Of a stretch of 44,632 bases of DNA, positions 24,288 through 32,701 are shown piece after piece. Under the pieces are notes generated by a model. That model did no database searches, was not told the origin of the DNA, and saw only the letters and a program-made list of their open reading frames with translations. The stretch covers positions 1-44,632 of the forward strand of contig QZDS01000037.1 in NCBI GenBank assembly GCA_009917455.1, read 5' to 3'. The position numbers and the translations under genes are program-made. The stretch is from a bacterium 1xD8-48 (GTDB lineage: Bacteria > Bacillota > Clostridia > Lachnospirales > Lachnospiraceae). Within the stretch, counting starts at the first letter, position 1; each line of letters starts with the position of its first letter.

Positions 24288-24531
24288 TGTCAATCGCATG
24301 AACATCTAAAACAGCCGAACGTCCCTGCAAATTCTTCATCGTCTCTTGTGTCCTGACCGATTTAATTTTTATGCCCTCTTGCCCTAAAACAATCCGTAGT
24401 ATCAACTCCACACCCTCAAAATTATCTGCAAGGCAGACCGTCATAAAATCATCGTCCATATATCGGAGTAATTTCAGACGCTCTAAGTCCTGTTGATGTG
24501 TTGTCTGCTCCGCTGTATTCAAAAATATCAC
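24288..24531 (-). pseudogene. truncated Rpn-family nuclease/transposase (N-terminal fragment)
   Basis: The first 81 codons of the minus-strand frame starting at 24531 match the start of Rpn/PD-(D/E)XK recombination-promoting nucleases: RYMDDDFMTVCLADNFEGVE, then LILRIVLGQEGIKIKSV and NLQGRSAVLDVHAID. In intact members the text continues with an IEIQ-type catalytic motif. Here it changes abruptly after HAIDS to unrelated sequence (MLATKVLPTIYNAENTHF) that runs antisense toward the XRE gene. The junction near 24288 looks like the boundary of an inserted or rearranged element. Confidence 0.6.
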
Positions 24532-24850
24532 CTTCTTCCACTGCTTTTATTATGCATTGGGCAATCCCTTTTGAAAACTGAATCTTTCGTGAATTATTTC
24601 TATAACTCCACATGATTGGACGGGAAATGGTTCTGCATTACAGCGGTAAATGGCCATCCGCACAAACTTAAAATAAACAGGGGAACCAGCATCATCCAGT
24701 CCCCCGCAAGCTTCGGGATTCACGTTTAAAACCTCTCTAAGCAGTCTTCGTAAACCCTTATCCCGAAAATATTCATCTATCTTACTGCGCCATCCCGTTC
24801 AGCTTCCAATCCGTCACCAGCGAACCGGCAGATACTATACCAGTCCCACT
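24532..24850. other. 319-base gap, possibly a decayed gene
   Basis: No intact gene seen. On the minus strand an open frame without a clear start (about 24796 down to a stop at 24550-24552) reads DEYFRDKGLRRLLREVLNVN and VYFKFVRMAIYRCN, which looks protein-like, and a second frame holds a hydrophobic run (MMLVPLFILSLCGWPFTAVM). I do not recognise either. Two competing plausible frames suggest either chance or a frameshifted remnant. Confidence 0.3.
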
Positions 24851-25417
24851 CTAAAAATAGTAAACCGGCATGGCATCCCCAAGGCCGAATCTTTCATTAG
24901 GCTCCGCCGCCCTCTCAAGCATTCCGCTGCTTTTCTGGTAAACAATCTCCCCCTCCGCTTCCTTCTCCAAAACGGTGGGCGTCTTTCCGGATGCCGGCGA
25001 CGGTCTGGTCTCTGGCTCCTGCTTAACAGCCTGCACCGGCTTTTCTGCCGCTGCCTTTTCCACCGCCGCCGGTTTGACAACCGGCTCCGTTTTATTCACC
25101 GTTTTCGGCGCGGCTGCCGCTTCCGGCACATTCATCGGCTCCGCTTTTCTTACCGGCAACGGTTTTTCCGCTTCCGACGGCCTGACTGCCGGCTCTGCCT
25201 TATTTACCGGCGACGGCTTAACGCCTCCGCCGCCAGAAACCGGTTTGTTCACGGGTGGTCTGGCAGTTCTGGGCGGTTCCACATAGCCTGGCTCCCCCAC
25301 GATTTCGCTTATTGTCAGCCGCCTGACAGGCGCCTGGGCCTTATCGCCGGCCTTTTTTGCCGTATCCCCTCCCGCTGCTTTTGCCGCTCTTTCCATACTT
25401 CCTCTGCCTACTGCCAT
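24851..25417 (-). CDS. Pro/Ala/Lys/Glu-rich disordered partner of the ParA-like ATPase (McdB-like candidate)
   Basis: A 188-residue low-complexity protein starting MAVGRGSMERAAKAAGG. Residues 1-33 are basic and Ala-rich, as in ParA-stimulating N-termini of partner proteins. Residues about 50-150 are Pro/Val/Ala/Lys/Glu-rich with loose repeats (VNKAEP, VRKAEP, VNKTEPVVKP), predicted disordered. The C-terminus is more ordered (EGEIVYQKSSGMLERAAEP) and ends in aromatic residues (MPVYYF). There is no helix-turn-helix, so it is not a ParB. Its ATG overlaps the ParA-like stop by 10 bases after GGAGG, showing coupled expression. By analogy with McdB it could link cargo to the ATPase. The upstream start at 25510 is rejected because it would lie mostly within parA. 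Confidence 0.75.
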   Translation of the reverse strand: MAVGRGSMERAAKAAGGDTAKKAGDKAQAPVRRLTISEIVGEPGYVEPPRTARPPVNKPVSGGGGVKPSPVNKAEPAVRPSEAEKPLPVRKAEPMNVPEAAAAPKTVNKTEPVVKPAAVEKAAAEKPVQAVKQEPETRPSPASGKTPTVLEKEAEGEIVYQKSSGMLERAAEPNERFGLGDAMPVYYF

Positions 25418-26199
25418 TGCAATACCTCCTCTGCAAGCTTTCTGAACTCTGCCGCGCTTCTCGTTGATTTTTTGTATACCGCCACAGGCTTTGACGCGTC
25501 CTGCGCCCATTCCACCGCCGAATCCACGTGAATACAGGAATCAAAAACATGAATTTCCTCGTAGCTTTCCAAAATTTCCTTTGTCTGCCTGTAGTAGTTT
25601 TTGCGGCCGTCCACCTTGGTAATCAGCACTCCCATAATCCGCACGTCCGCCACATCCGAAAGCTCATTTAGAAAGTCAAACATATTTGCCAGTCCGAAAA
25701 GTCCCCAGGGGGACGCCTCCACCGGCACAATCACATAATCGGATGCACAGAGAATATTGATGACCCACGTTCCAAGGGTAGGGGGCGCGTCTATCAGAAT
25801 ATAATCGTATCTGTTTTCCTCTTTAATCGTCTGCAGGCATTTCTTTAAAATAAACTCCCGCTGCATCATGGTAAAAAGCTCATATTCAACCTGGCTCATA
25901 AGCGTGGAAGACGGAATCAAATCCAGATTTTCGTAATCGGTAGAGACAATGTAATCCTTTAAATCCTTTCTGCCGCGGATGGCGTGATAGAGGTTTTTAT
26001 CCCCCTCAGCCATGTCAAGCACCCTTTCCTCGTCGAAAAAGGACAGAGATAAATTAAGCTGCATATCCCCGTCTATCAGGAGGACCTTCCGCCCCGCCGC
26101 CGCAAGCTCGTAACCGAGATTGGCGCAGGAGGTGGACTTTCCGCTTCCCCCCTTATTATTCGTGAAACATATGGTAATGGTACTTTGACTTCCGCTCAT
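25408..26199 (-). CDS. ParA/MinD-family ATPase, candidate microcompartment positioning (McdA-like)
   Basis: A 263-residue ParA-type Walker ATPase. The deviant Walker A is NNKGGSGKST with signature Lys16 and P-loop Lys21. Walker A' is LLIDGDMQLNLSL and Walker B is YDYILIDAPPTLG. Such proteins bind the nucleoid as ATP dimers and move or space cargo. It is not next to a plasmid replication gene or parB. Instead it lies 34 bases downstream of the fucose-operon kinase and overlaps the gene for a disordered protein. The ATG at 26199 is preferred because GGAG lies eight bases upstream; the frame extends to 26256. A chromosomal or element-borne partition role remains possible. Confidence 0.85.
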   Translation of the reverse strand: MSGSQSTITICFTNNKGGSGKSTSCANLGYELAAAGRKVLLIDGDMQLNLSLSFFDEERVLDMAEGDKNLYHAIRGRKDLKDYIVSTDYENLDLIPSSTLMSQVEYELFTMMQREFILKKCLQTIKEENRYDYILIDAPPTLGTWVINILCASDYVIVPVEASPWGLFGLANMFDFLNELSDVADVRIMGVLITKVDGRKNYYRQTKEILESYEEIHVFDSCIHVDSAVEWAQDASKPVAVYKKSTRSAAEFRKLAEEVLQWQ

Positions 26200-26233
26200 C
26201 TGCATCTCTCCAAACACGATAACTGCGCTCTGC

Positions 26234-27631
26234 CTATCTGTAAATCTGAATCTCAAAGGATTTCGCCACGCATGCTCTCGCCTGCGTCAGATTTTCAAAT
26301 TCCCCGGCCTCTAACATTTGTGTTAAAATATTACCGATAGCGGTCGCTTCTCCCGGTCCCGCATGAACCGGCACGCCTGTGTATCTTGCAGTCAGTTCAT
26401 TTAAGTACACGGCATTGGAACCGCCGCCGATTATATGAATCCTGTCATATTTTACGCCGGTTAATTTTTCAATCTCTTTCAGCTTTTCCCTGTAGCATAC
26501 TGCAAGACTATTATAAACCACACAGGCCAGTTCAGGCAATGTTTCCGGAACGGTTTGTGAAGTTTTTTTACAATAATCCTGAATGGCTGCGACCATATCG
26601 TCGGGAGACAAAAAGCTCTTATCCTGGCAGTCCACGATAGTCTTAATCGTTTCTTTTGACGCCTTATCGCATAATTCCCCGTAAGACATATCCGGCGCCA
26701 GCTTTCCCCGCACCGACTGAATCATCCAAAGCCCCATAATATCGGTGAGATAATTGATTCGTCCCTGATAACCGCCTTCATTGGTGAAGTTGGCGCGCTT
26801 GCTTTCCGCGGAACAGTCCGCTTCCGCTCTCTCCACTCCCATAAGCGACCAGGTACCCGAACTGATAAAGCACACGTTCTCGTCATTGGAAGGAATTGCC
26901 GTAACCGCCGACTCCGTGTCGTGGGTGGAAGGCAGTACCACCTGACAGTCATACCCGACAAGTCCCTTTACCTCCTCTGTCAGCGAACCGATAACGCTAC
27001 CCGGCATATGTACTTCCCGGAACATTTCCTTATTGTAACCTAACATCTCAATCAGCTCATAGTCCCAGTTTCTTGTGGCCGGGTTGATTAGCTGGCTGGT
27101 AGTCGCCTCGGAATACTCCTGCACCTTTTTCCCGCAGAGCCTGTAATGAAAATAATCCGGAATCATCAGCATTGCAGCCGCCTTTTCCATGTACTCGGGA
27201 TTATTCTTTTTGACGGCCATCAACTGGTAAATGGTGTTATAAATCGCTTTCTGAATCCCTGTTCTGGCATACAAATCGTCCTCGCTTATGATTTTGTATA
27301 CCTCCTCGTCCATTCCGTCCGTCCGGTGGTCCCGGTAACCGACCGCTTTTCCGAGAATCTCATCTTCCTTATCAAGCAGTACAAAGTCTACGCCCCAGGT
27401 GTCAATCCCCACGCTTTCCGGGATTTTTCCGATTTCATGGCATTTTTTCATTCCGGCTATAATCTCGTCAAAAAGCCTCTCCACGTTCCAGTAAAGAACG
27501 CCGTTTTCCTCGTCCATGCCGTTCCAGAAGCGGTACACTTCCTCCAGCTTTATTTTTCCGTCCTCAAGACTTCCCAATATATGCCGCCCGCTGGACGCGC
27601 CGATATCAATTGCAAGAAAATATTTTTCCAT
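26234..27631 (-). CDS. rhaB: RhaB-type sugar kinase (rhamnulokinase/L-fuculokinase)
   Basis: A 465-residue FGGY-family kinase most like RhaB: EKYFLAIDIGASSGRHI at the start, GIDTWGVDFVLLDKED, MIPDYFHYRLCGK, SSGTWSLMGVE, TNEGGYQGRINYL and IIGGGSNAVYLNELTA near the end. RhaB phosphorylates L-rhamnulose at O1. Here the neighbours are fucose isomerase and fucose mutarotase, so L-fuculose is the more likely substrate, and RhaB-type kinases are known to act in fucose operons of gut bacteria. Dual use for both 6-deoxysugars is possible. Start ATG at 27631 follows GGTGAGGG. Confidence 0.88.
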   Translation of the reverse strand: MEKYFLAIDIGASSGRHILGSLEDGKIKLEEVYRFWNGMDEENGVLYWNVERLFDEIIAGMKKCHEIGKIPESVGIDTWGVDFVLLDKEDEILGKAVGYRDHRTDGMDEEVYKIISEDDLYARTGIQKAIYNTIYQLMAVKKNNPEYMEKAAAMLMIPDYFHYRLCGKKVQEYSEATTSQLINPATRNWDYELIEMLGYNKEMFREVHMPGSVIGSLTEEVKGLVGYDCQVVLPSTHDTESAVTAIPSNDENVCFISSGTWSLMGVERAEADCSAESKRANFTNEGGYQGRINYLTDIMGLWMIQSVRGKLAPDMSYGELCDKASKETIKTIVDCQDKSFLSPDDMVAAIQDYCKKTSQTVPETLPELACVVYNSLAVCYREKLKEIEKLTGVKYDRIHIIGGGSNAVYLNELTARYTGVPVHAGPGEATAIGNILTQMLEAGEFENLTQARACVAKSFEIQIYR

Positions 27632-27730
27632 TGCCCTCACCTTCCCTTTCCATGCCGCTGGCGGCGCACAAATTTATTTTAAAGCAGCCTCCGCCATTTC
27701 CTTTTCAAAATTCACCGTCAGATATTCTTC

Positions 27731-28168
27731 TCAGAATATGCCAAATATTTTCTGACGGAATCCCCCGTAAATTTTGTCATAATCCGCATAGGCAATATTG
27801 CTGTCCTTAAATTTCGCCGCCCATTCATCACGGATATTTTTTGCAATCAAATCCTTATCTTCGCTTTCCGCCAGCAGGACAGCCGGAAATACATAATAAA
27901 TCATAAAAAAGTTTAAATCCGCCTGAGTGCGTGGCCTGATTTTCCCCTTTACGGAAAATTTCTTATTCACAGCCTCCGTAAAGACAACGGCAACTTCCTT
28001 TGCCGCCGCATCTTTATCCTCCGCCGCTTCCACATGCTGCGCCATTTCCGTAAAAAAATGACCGTTTTTATCCAGAAAATCCTTCATATGTTTTTCATAT
28101 GTGGCTTTTTTCAATTTTTTCATCATGTCCAGCATGTTGTCGAACATTGTTTCTACCTGATTTAACAT
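27731..28168 (-). CDS. helical protein of unknown function in the fucose operon
   Basis: A 145-residue protein starting MLNQVETMFDNMLDMMKK. It is rich in Lys, Asp and Ala and is predicted nearly all helical (KKLKKATYEKHMKDFLDK; AQHVEAAEDKDAAAKEVAVV; IAKNIRDEWAAKFKDSNI), with one hydrophobic helix (FFMIYYVFPAVLL) and no signal peptide. I recognise no family. It lies between fucU and the kinase in the same direction, with 99 bases to the kinase. The ATG at 28168 is chosen because GAGG lies six bases before it, in preference to 28189. Whether it works with the ParA-like pair cannot be told. Confidence 0.75.
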   Translation of the reverse strand: MLNQVETMFDNMLDMMKKLKKATYEKHMKDFLDKNGHFFTEMAQHVEAAEDKDAAAKEVAVVFTEAVNKKFSVKGKIRPRTQADLNFFMIYYVFPAVLLAESEDKDLIAKNIRDEWAAKFKDSNIAYADYDKIYGGFRQKIFGIF

Positions 28169-28287
28169 ATTCTTCCTCACTTCTGTCATGCCGCTTTTCG
28201 CAGCAAACGCGGGTGTCCGGCGCGCTTAGCCAACCCCTGCAAAGGCGCCTTATGGCAGCCGTTTTACGCGCCGCCTGCGGGAATCCT

Positions 28288-28728
28288 TCACTCCGTAACC
28301 ACGCCCTTTTGAAGCATTACGTTTGCGTAAAGCGCCGATTCTCCCGTTGCAATAATCGCGTAAGAGGTTTTTGCCTCCTCATAAAAAGCAAAGCGCTCGA
28401 TATTGCCTACCGCCGCTTCTCCCCGCCCGTCATACTTTTTGACAATTTCCTTGTAGGTGTCCCAGATGGGCGTTTCCACATTATCCCCCGGCATTACTTC
28501 CATCAAATTTACCGGATGCTCCACATAAGTATCCAGCGGAAACACCTGCAAAATCGCGTCTAAAAGCTCCGGGACGCCATGTCCGTCGCAGCGGATTACG
28601 ATTGCATTTTTTCCCATGGACTCCGCCGGAAAATTGCCGTCTGAAATCACAAGCCTGTCGCTGTGTCCCATTTCCGCCAATACCTTTAACAGTTCGGGTG
28701 ATAGTATTTTGGGTATACCTTTTAACAT
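28288..28728 (-). CDS. fucU: L-fucose mutarotase (FucU/RbsD family)
   Basis: A 146-residue RbsD/FucU protein that interconverts the anomers of L-fucose so that the isomerase receives the right form. Family signatures are LLKVLAEMGHSDRLVISDGN with the catalytic-site His, DGHGVPELLDAIL, and YANVMLQKGV at the C-terminus. The start ATG at 28728 follows GGAGG eight bases upstream; a longer frame from 28761 lacks such a site. A terminator lies between it and the upstream binding-protein gene, so it is probably expressed by readthrough. Confidence 0.92.
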   Translation of the reverse strand: MLKGIPKILSPELLKVLAEMGHSDRLVISDGNFPAESMGKNAIVIRCDGHGVPELLDAILQVFPLDTYVEHPVNLMEVMPGDNVETPIWDTYKEIVKKYDGRGEAAVGNIERFAFYEEAKTSYAIIATGESALYANVMLQKGVVTE

Positions 28729-28827
28729 TTTTCTGTCCTCCTTTTCAACTGACAAAATCAATTTCCTGCCGCAGAATGCGTCTGTAAATTGATTTATACA
28801 CCGGTTAAGCCTTCGCTGCCTGCTTAT

Positions 28828-28856
28828 AAAAAGGGACAGGGATATCTCCCTGTCCC
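28828..28856 (-). terminator. intrinsic terminator after the sugar-binding protein gene
   Basis: GGGACAGGGA (28833-28842) and TCCCTGTCCC (28847-28856) are a perfect 10-bp stem with a 4-base loop. On the minus strand the stem is followed by TTTTT (28832-28828). It lies 40 bases after the binding-protein stop and would lower expression of fucU and the genes beyond it. Confidence 0.88.
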
Positions 28857-28894
28857 CTGCTCAACAATTCGGCTTACAATAATGAAAATACTGA

Positions 28895-30085
28895 TTAGTC
28901 ATAAAGGTTAGGAGCGATGGATTCATCGTCCATGTTTGTGGAATCATACCAGTAGCCCTGTGTGGGAACGTCTGATACGGATTCGCCGTTCGCAATCTTT
29001 GTAAGAACTTCTACAGTTGTCTGACCCATTGCCAGAGGAGACTGTGTAACAGCACCAAACATCTTGCCGCCTGTGATAGCGCCCTTGATTACGGAACCGG
29101 CGTCGAAGCCTGCTGCAAGAATGGAAGTTGCAGGGTCTGTGCCAAGTACGTCAAGGTTTTCGTTAGCTGTAAGGATACCTTCTGCAGCAACCTGGTTGGA
29201 ACCGAACATACCGATTGTGTCAGCCTTGTTCAGGATAACGGATGCCTCTGTTGCACACATCTCAACTGTTGTCTGTGCGGGAACCGCAACTTCGATGATG
29301 ATGTCGGCGCTTGCTTCGTCGCCCTTATCGCTGCAGTTGTTTACATAATACTCGTTACCGATAACAGCAACTGTTTTTCCGTCTGCCTTTGCAAGCTCGA
29401 TAATCTTTTCAATGAAACCAAGACCACGGCTTGTGATGGATTCGGAAGTAGCTTCCTGGTTAACTTCACCGATTCTTACAGGAGCGGTAGCGCTTGCAAT
29501 CTTGTCCTTAAGTGCGGGATAAAGATTTTCTGCAGCGGTTGCGCCTGCCGCATAGTTGTCTGTAGCGATGGTTGCAAGTACGGAGCCTTCGGGAGCGTTC
29601 GGGATACCGGAGTCAAAACATACTACCGGGATTCCGTTGTCCATTGCTGTCTGCAGAGAGTCAAGGCATGCTTCCTGGTCGCAGGCTGCAAGGCCGATTC
29701 CGTCAGGAGCATTGTTGATGGCATTGTTCAGCATATTTACCTGGTCTGCAATATCGCTCTCATTGTTAGGACCTGTACAGTTTACGGTTACGCCCAGTTC
29801 TCCGGCTTTCTGGTTTACGCCTGTTACGGCTGCCTGCCAGTAGGATGACTGATAACTCTTAACAATGATTTCAAATTTGTAATCGCCGCCTGTTGTTGCT
29901 TCTGCCGTGTCGCCAGATGCCGCATCATCTGTTGCAGGTTCTGCATCGTCCGTTGCGGGAGCCGCATCATCTGTTGCAGGCGCCGGGTCTGCATTTGCAG
30001 ATTTGTCCTCACCGCCGCCGCATCCTGCAAGCAGGGTAGCTGCCAAACTTACACACAGCAGAGTTGTTAATACTTTCTTTTTCAT
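28895..30085 (-). CDS. periplasmic-type sugar-binding lipoprotein, RbsB-like (probable fucose importer)
   Basis: A 396-residue substrate-binding lipoprotein. The signal peptide is MKKKVLTTLLCVSLAATLLA with lipobox LAGC (Cys22). A linker of about 40 residues contains three copies of a seven-residue PATDDA repeat. The binding fold starts at YKFEIIVKSYQSSYWQAA and includes GIGLAACDQEACLDSL and IPVVCFDSGIP, typical of the ribose-binding family. It is the surface receptor of the ABC importer encoded upstream. Substrate is inferred as L-fucose from the flanking fucI and fucU. Confidence 0.9.
   Translation of the reverse strand: MKKKVLTTLLCVSLAATLLAGCGGGEDKSANADPAPATDDAAPATDDAEPATDDAASGDTAEATTGGDYKFEIIVKSYQSSYWQAAVTGVNQKAGELGVTVNCTGPNNESDIADQVNMLNNAINNAPDGIGLAACDQEACLDSLQTAMDNGIPVVCFDSGIPNAPEGSVLATIATDNYAAGATAAENLYPALKDKIASATAPVRIGEVNQEATSESITSRGLGFIEKIIELAKADGKTVAVIGNEYYVNNCSDKGDEASADIIIEVAVPAQTTVEMCATEASVILNKADTIGMFGSNQVAAEGILTANENLDVLGTDPATSILAAGFDAGSVIKGAITGGKMFGAVTQSPLAMGQTTVEVLTKIANGESVSDVPTQGYWYDSTNMDDESIAPNLYD
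29919..29981. repeat. 21-bp tandem repeat encoding the lipoprotein linker
   Basis: Three adjacent 21-bp units at 29919-29939, 29940-29960 and 29961-29981 encode PATDDA plus one variable residue. The outer two units differ only at the last base. In-frame copy changes would alter linker length without breaking the protein. Confidence 0.7.
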
Positions 30086-30148
30086 TTTTTTCCTCCTTTT
30101 AATATGGATAGTAAATAATTTATATGTAACTGCAAAAACAGTTTCATA

Positions 30149-31150
30149 TCAGCCTTTTTCTTTCTTCTTTTTCATAATATCAATCAGAACCGCTCCGATA
30201 AGTACAAGTCCGGTGATAATCTGCTGCCAGTTCGCCTGAAGTCCGATGTAGGGGAGTCCGGTCTTTAACAGACAGATAACAAATACGCCAATCAGGGAAC
30301 CCACAACGCTTCCCACGCCGCCGCTTGCGGATACGCCGCCGATTATCGCGCCGCCGATGGCTTCCAGCTCAAACCCGGCTCCCGTTCCCGGCTGTACCGT
30401 GGAAAATACCGCAGAATAGGCAATGGCCGCCAGCCCGGCGAAAAATCCGGAAATCACATATGCCATAATGTGGTAAAACTTCACATTAATACCGGATAGA
30501 ACAGTCGCTTCCTTGTTGCTTCCGATGGCGATGGTATAACGGCCGATTTTCGTGTGGTTTAGCACAAAGGCCATAACCGCCACCAGCAGCAGCACCCACA
30601 AAAACCCAAGAGGAATCTTGGTGCCGTTCACCGTAATCTTAAAAATATTACGGAACCAGCTTCCCGGCGCTCCCGTGGTAGGCCACGAAATACCGAATCC
30701 TTTCGAAAAGATAGAGCCAAGCCCTCTGGTAATCATGCAGGTACACAGTGTGGCCAGAAACGGCGGCAGATTCATAATGGAAACAAGCACACCGTTTAAA
30801 AAGCCAATCGCAATACCCAGTAAAACTGCCACCAACATTCCGGCCCATACCGGCCACCCTTTCTGGACAATCAGGAAACCGCCTGTTAAGGAATAGCAGA
30901 TAAGCCCTGTTCCTATTGAAAGGTCAACCCCTCCCGTAATCAGCGGGAAGGTAACGCCGATTGCCATAAGCGTAATATAATAAGAGTAGTCCAAAATACT
31001 CATTGCCGTTGAATATTTTCTGAAATCGGGGCTGACGGCGCTGAAGAATATGATTAAGCCTATAACCACCAGAAGCACAATAAATTTCTGTCCCCCCAGC
31101 CTTGAAATCACCGATTTGTTTTGCATGTTCGGTACACTGTTTTTACTCAT
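30149..31150 (-). CDS. sugar ABC transporter permease, RbsC-like (second permease)
   Basis: A 333-residue permease with about ten membrane spans. The family pattern ITGGVDLSIGTGLICYS lies near residue 70, the gate region is SGINVKFYHIMAYVISG, and the glycine-rich AIGGAIIGGVSASGGVGSVVG lies near residue 280. It lies 12 bases after the ATPase gene. Its partner permease (32702-33688) is clearly related but not identical, so the channel is probably a heterodimer. Confidence 0.92.
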   Translation of the reverse strand: MSKNSVPNMQNKSVISRLGGQKFIVLLVVIGLIIFFSAVSPDFRKYSTAMSILDYSYYITLMAIGVTFPLITGGVDLSIGTGLICYSLTGGFLIVQKGWPVWAGMLVAVLLGIAIGFLNGVLVSIMNLPPFLATLCTCMITRGLGSIFSKGFGISWPTTGAPGSWFRNIFKITVNGTKIPLGFLWVLLLVAVMAFVLNHTKIGRYTIAIGSNKEATVLSGINVKFYHIMAYVISGFFAGLAAIAYSAVFSTVQPGTGAGFELEAIGGAIIGGVSASGGVGSVVGSLIGVFVICLLKTGLPYIGLQANWQQIITGLVLIGAVLIDIMKKKKEKG

Positions 31151-31162
31151 GTTCTCCTCCTC

Positions 31163-32659
31163 CTAACTTATCTCCCGCGTAGCCATGTTCATAATTGCTT
31201 CCTGTGAAGCGTCCTCGATGGCGATTTCACCGGTCTTTTTCCCTTCACACATAACCACAATACGGTCGCTCATTCTAAGTATCTCAGTCATCTCGGAAGA
31301 AATCATGATAATTGATTTCCCGTCCTCCGCCAGTTTGTTCATCAGCTTGTAGATTTCGTTCTTGGCGCCTACGTCAATACCTCTCGTAGGCTCGTCGAAT
31401 ATCAGGATATCACAGTTTCTGACCAGCCATTTTGCAATAACAACCTTCTGCTGATTACCGCCGGAAAGGTTCACCACAAGCTGGTTCACGCTGGGAGTTT
31501 TGGTCGCAAGGGAATCCACGTACTCCTGGCTGACCTGCTTCTCCGTTTTCTTGTCAATAAACAGACCTTTCATATATTTCTCAAGCGTCGCCATGGTAGA
31601 GTTCTCGGCAACCGTCTTCTGCACTACGATACCGTAACGCTTTCTGTCCTCCGACAGATAACCGATGCCGCACTTAACCGCGTCCTCAGGAGAATTGATG
31701 TTTACTTTCCTGCCGTTAATATAAATATCCCCGCTCTCCTTGGGGTCGGCCCCGAAAATCGCTCTTGCTGTTTCGGTACGCCCGGCGCCCATCAAACCTG
31801 AAAATCCGAGAATTTCTCCCTTGCGAAGCTCAAAGCTCACATCCTGAACCATTTTTCCCGCATTCAGGTGTTCCACCTTAAGAACCACCGGCGCATCCTT
31901 TGCAACCATGCTGTGCTGCTTCGGATCCTCATAAATCACACGCCCCACCATCATATTGATGATGTCGTCCTTGGTGGACTCCTCCGTAATCAGGGTTCCC
32001 ACATAAGTGCCGTCCCGCATAACCGTTACGCGGTCCGTAATCACCTTGATTTCATCCATACGGTGGGATATGTATACAATACCAAGCTGCTGTTTCCTCA
32101 AATCCCTGATAATCTTAAACAGCTCTTCTATTTCCGTTTCCGTGAGCGCCGCCGACGGCTCGTCAAAAATAATTACCTTCGCGTCATGTGAAATCGCCTT
32201 GGCAATCTCGCACATCTGCTGCTTGCCCACCGTTAAACTGCTCATGGTTTCCGTAGGGTCTATGTCTATGTGAAGCCTGTCGAAGAGCTTTTTCGCCTCC
32301 TCGTTCATCTTCTTATCGTCGATGGCGATGCCTTTCTTAAATTCCCGTCCTATAAAAATATTCTGCGCAACCGTCAGATGCCCCAGCATATTCAGTTCCT
32401 GGTGAACAATCACGATTCCGGCGTTCTGCGCTTCTCTCGTATTATGAAACTCAACTTCCTTCCCCTCGTAAGTAATCGTTCCGGAATCCTTTTTGTAAAT
32501 ACCTGTAAGTACCTTCATCAGAGTGGATTTTCCCGCTCCGTTCTCTCCCATCAGGGCGTGCACCTCGCCTTTTCTTACCTCGAAACTAACATGGTCCAAA
32601 GCGTGTACGCCGGGAAAAGATTTATCAATTTCTTTCATTGTCAAGATTACTTCGCCCAT
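31163..32659 (-). CDS. sugar ABC transporter ATPase, RbsA-like (two-domain)
   Basis: A 498-residue ATPase with two nucleotide-binding domains. The first has Walker A GENGAGKST, signature LTVGKQQMCEIAKA and Walker B VIIFDEPSAAL. The second has GLMGAGRTE in place of a canonical Walker A, signature LSGGNQQKVVIAKWL and LIFDEPTRGIDVG. A degenerate second P-loop is normal for RbsA/MglA proteins. It energises import for the two flanking permeases. Start ATG at 32659. Confidence 0.95.
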   Translation of the reverse strand: MGEVILTMKEIDKSFPGVHALDHVSFEVRKGEVHALMGENGAGKSTLMKVLTGIYKKDSGTITYEGKEVEFHNTREAQNAGIVIVHQELNMLGHLTVAQNIFIGREFKKGIAIDDKKMNEEAKKLFDRLHIDIDPTETMSSLTVGKQQMCEIAKAISHDAKVIIFDEPSAALTETEIEELFKIIRDLRKQQLGIVYISHRMDEIKVITDRVTVMRDGTYVGTLITEESTKDDIINMMVGRVIYEDPKQHSMVAKDAPVVLKVEHLNAGKMVQDVSFELRKGEILGFSGLMGAGRTETARAIFGADPKESGDIYINGRKVNINSPEDAVKCGIGYLSEDRKRYGIVVQKTVAENSTMATLEKYMKGLFIDKKTEKQVSQEYVDSLATKTPSVNQLVVNLSGGNQQKVVIAKWLVRNCDILIFDEPTRGIDVGAKNEIYKLMNKLAEDGKSIIMISSEMTEILRMSDRIVVMCEGKKTGEIAIEDASQEAIMNMATREIS

Positions 32660-32701
32660 ACTTTTACCTCACCTTTCCAACCGTCTGGCCTTATCCGTTT
32701 C

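Noticed and set aside
24851..25417. ParB identity for the ParA partner
   Set aside because: There is no ParB nuclease-like domain, no helix-turn-helix and no nearby parS-like repeat cluster.
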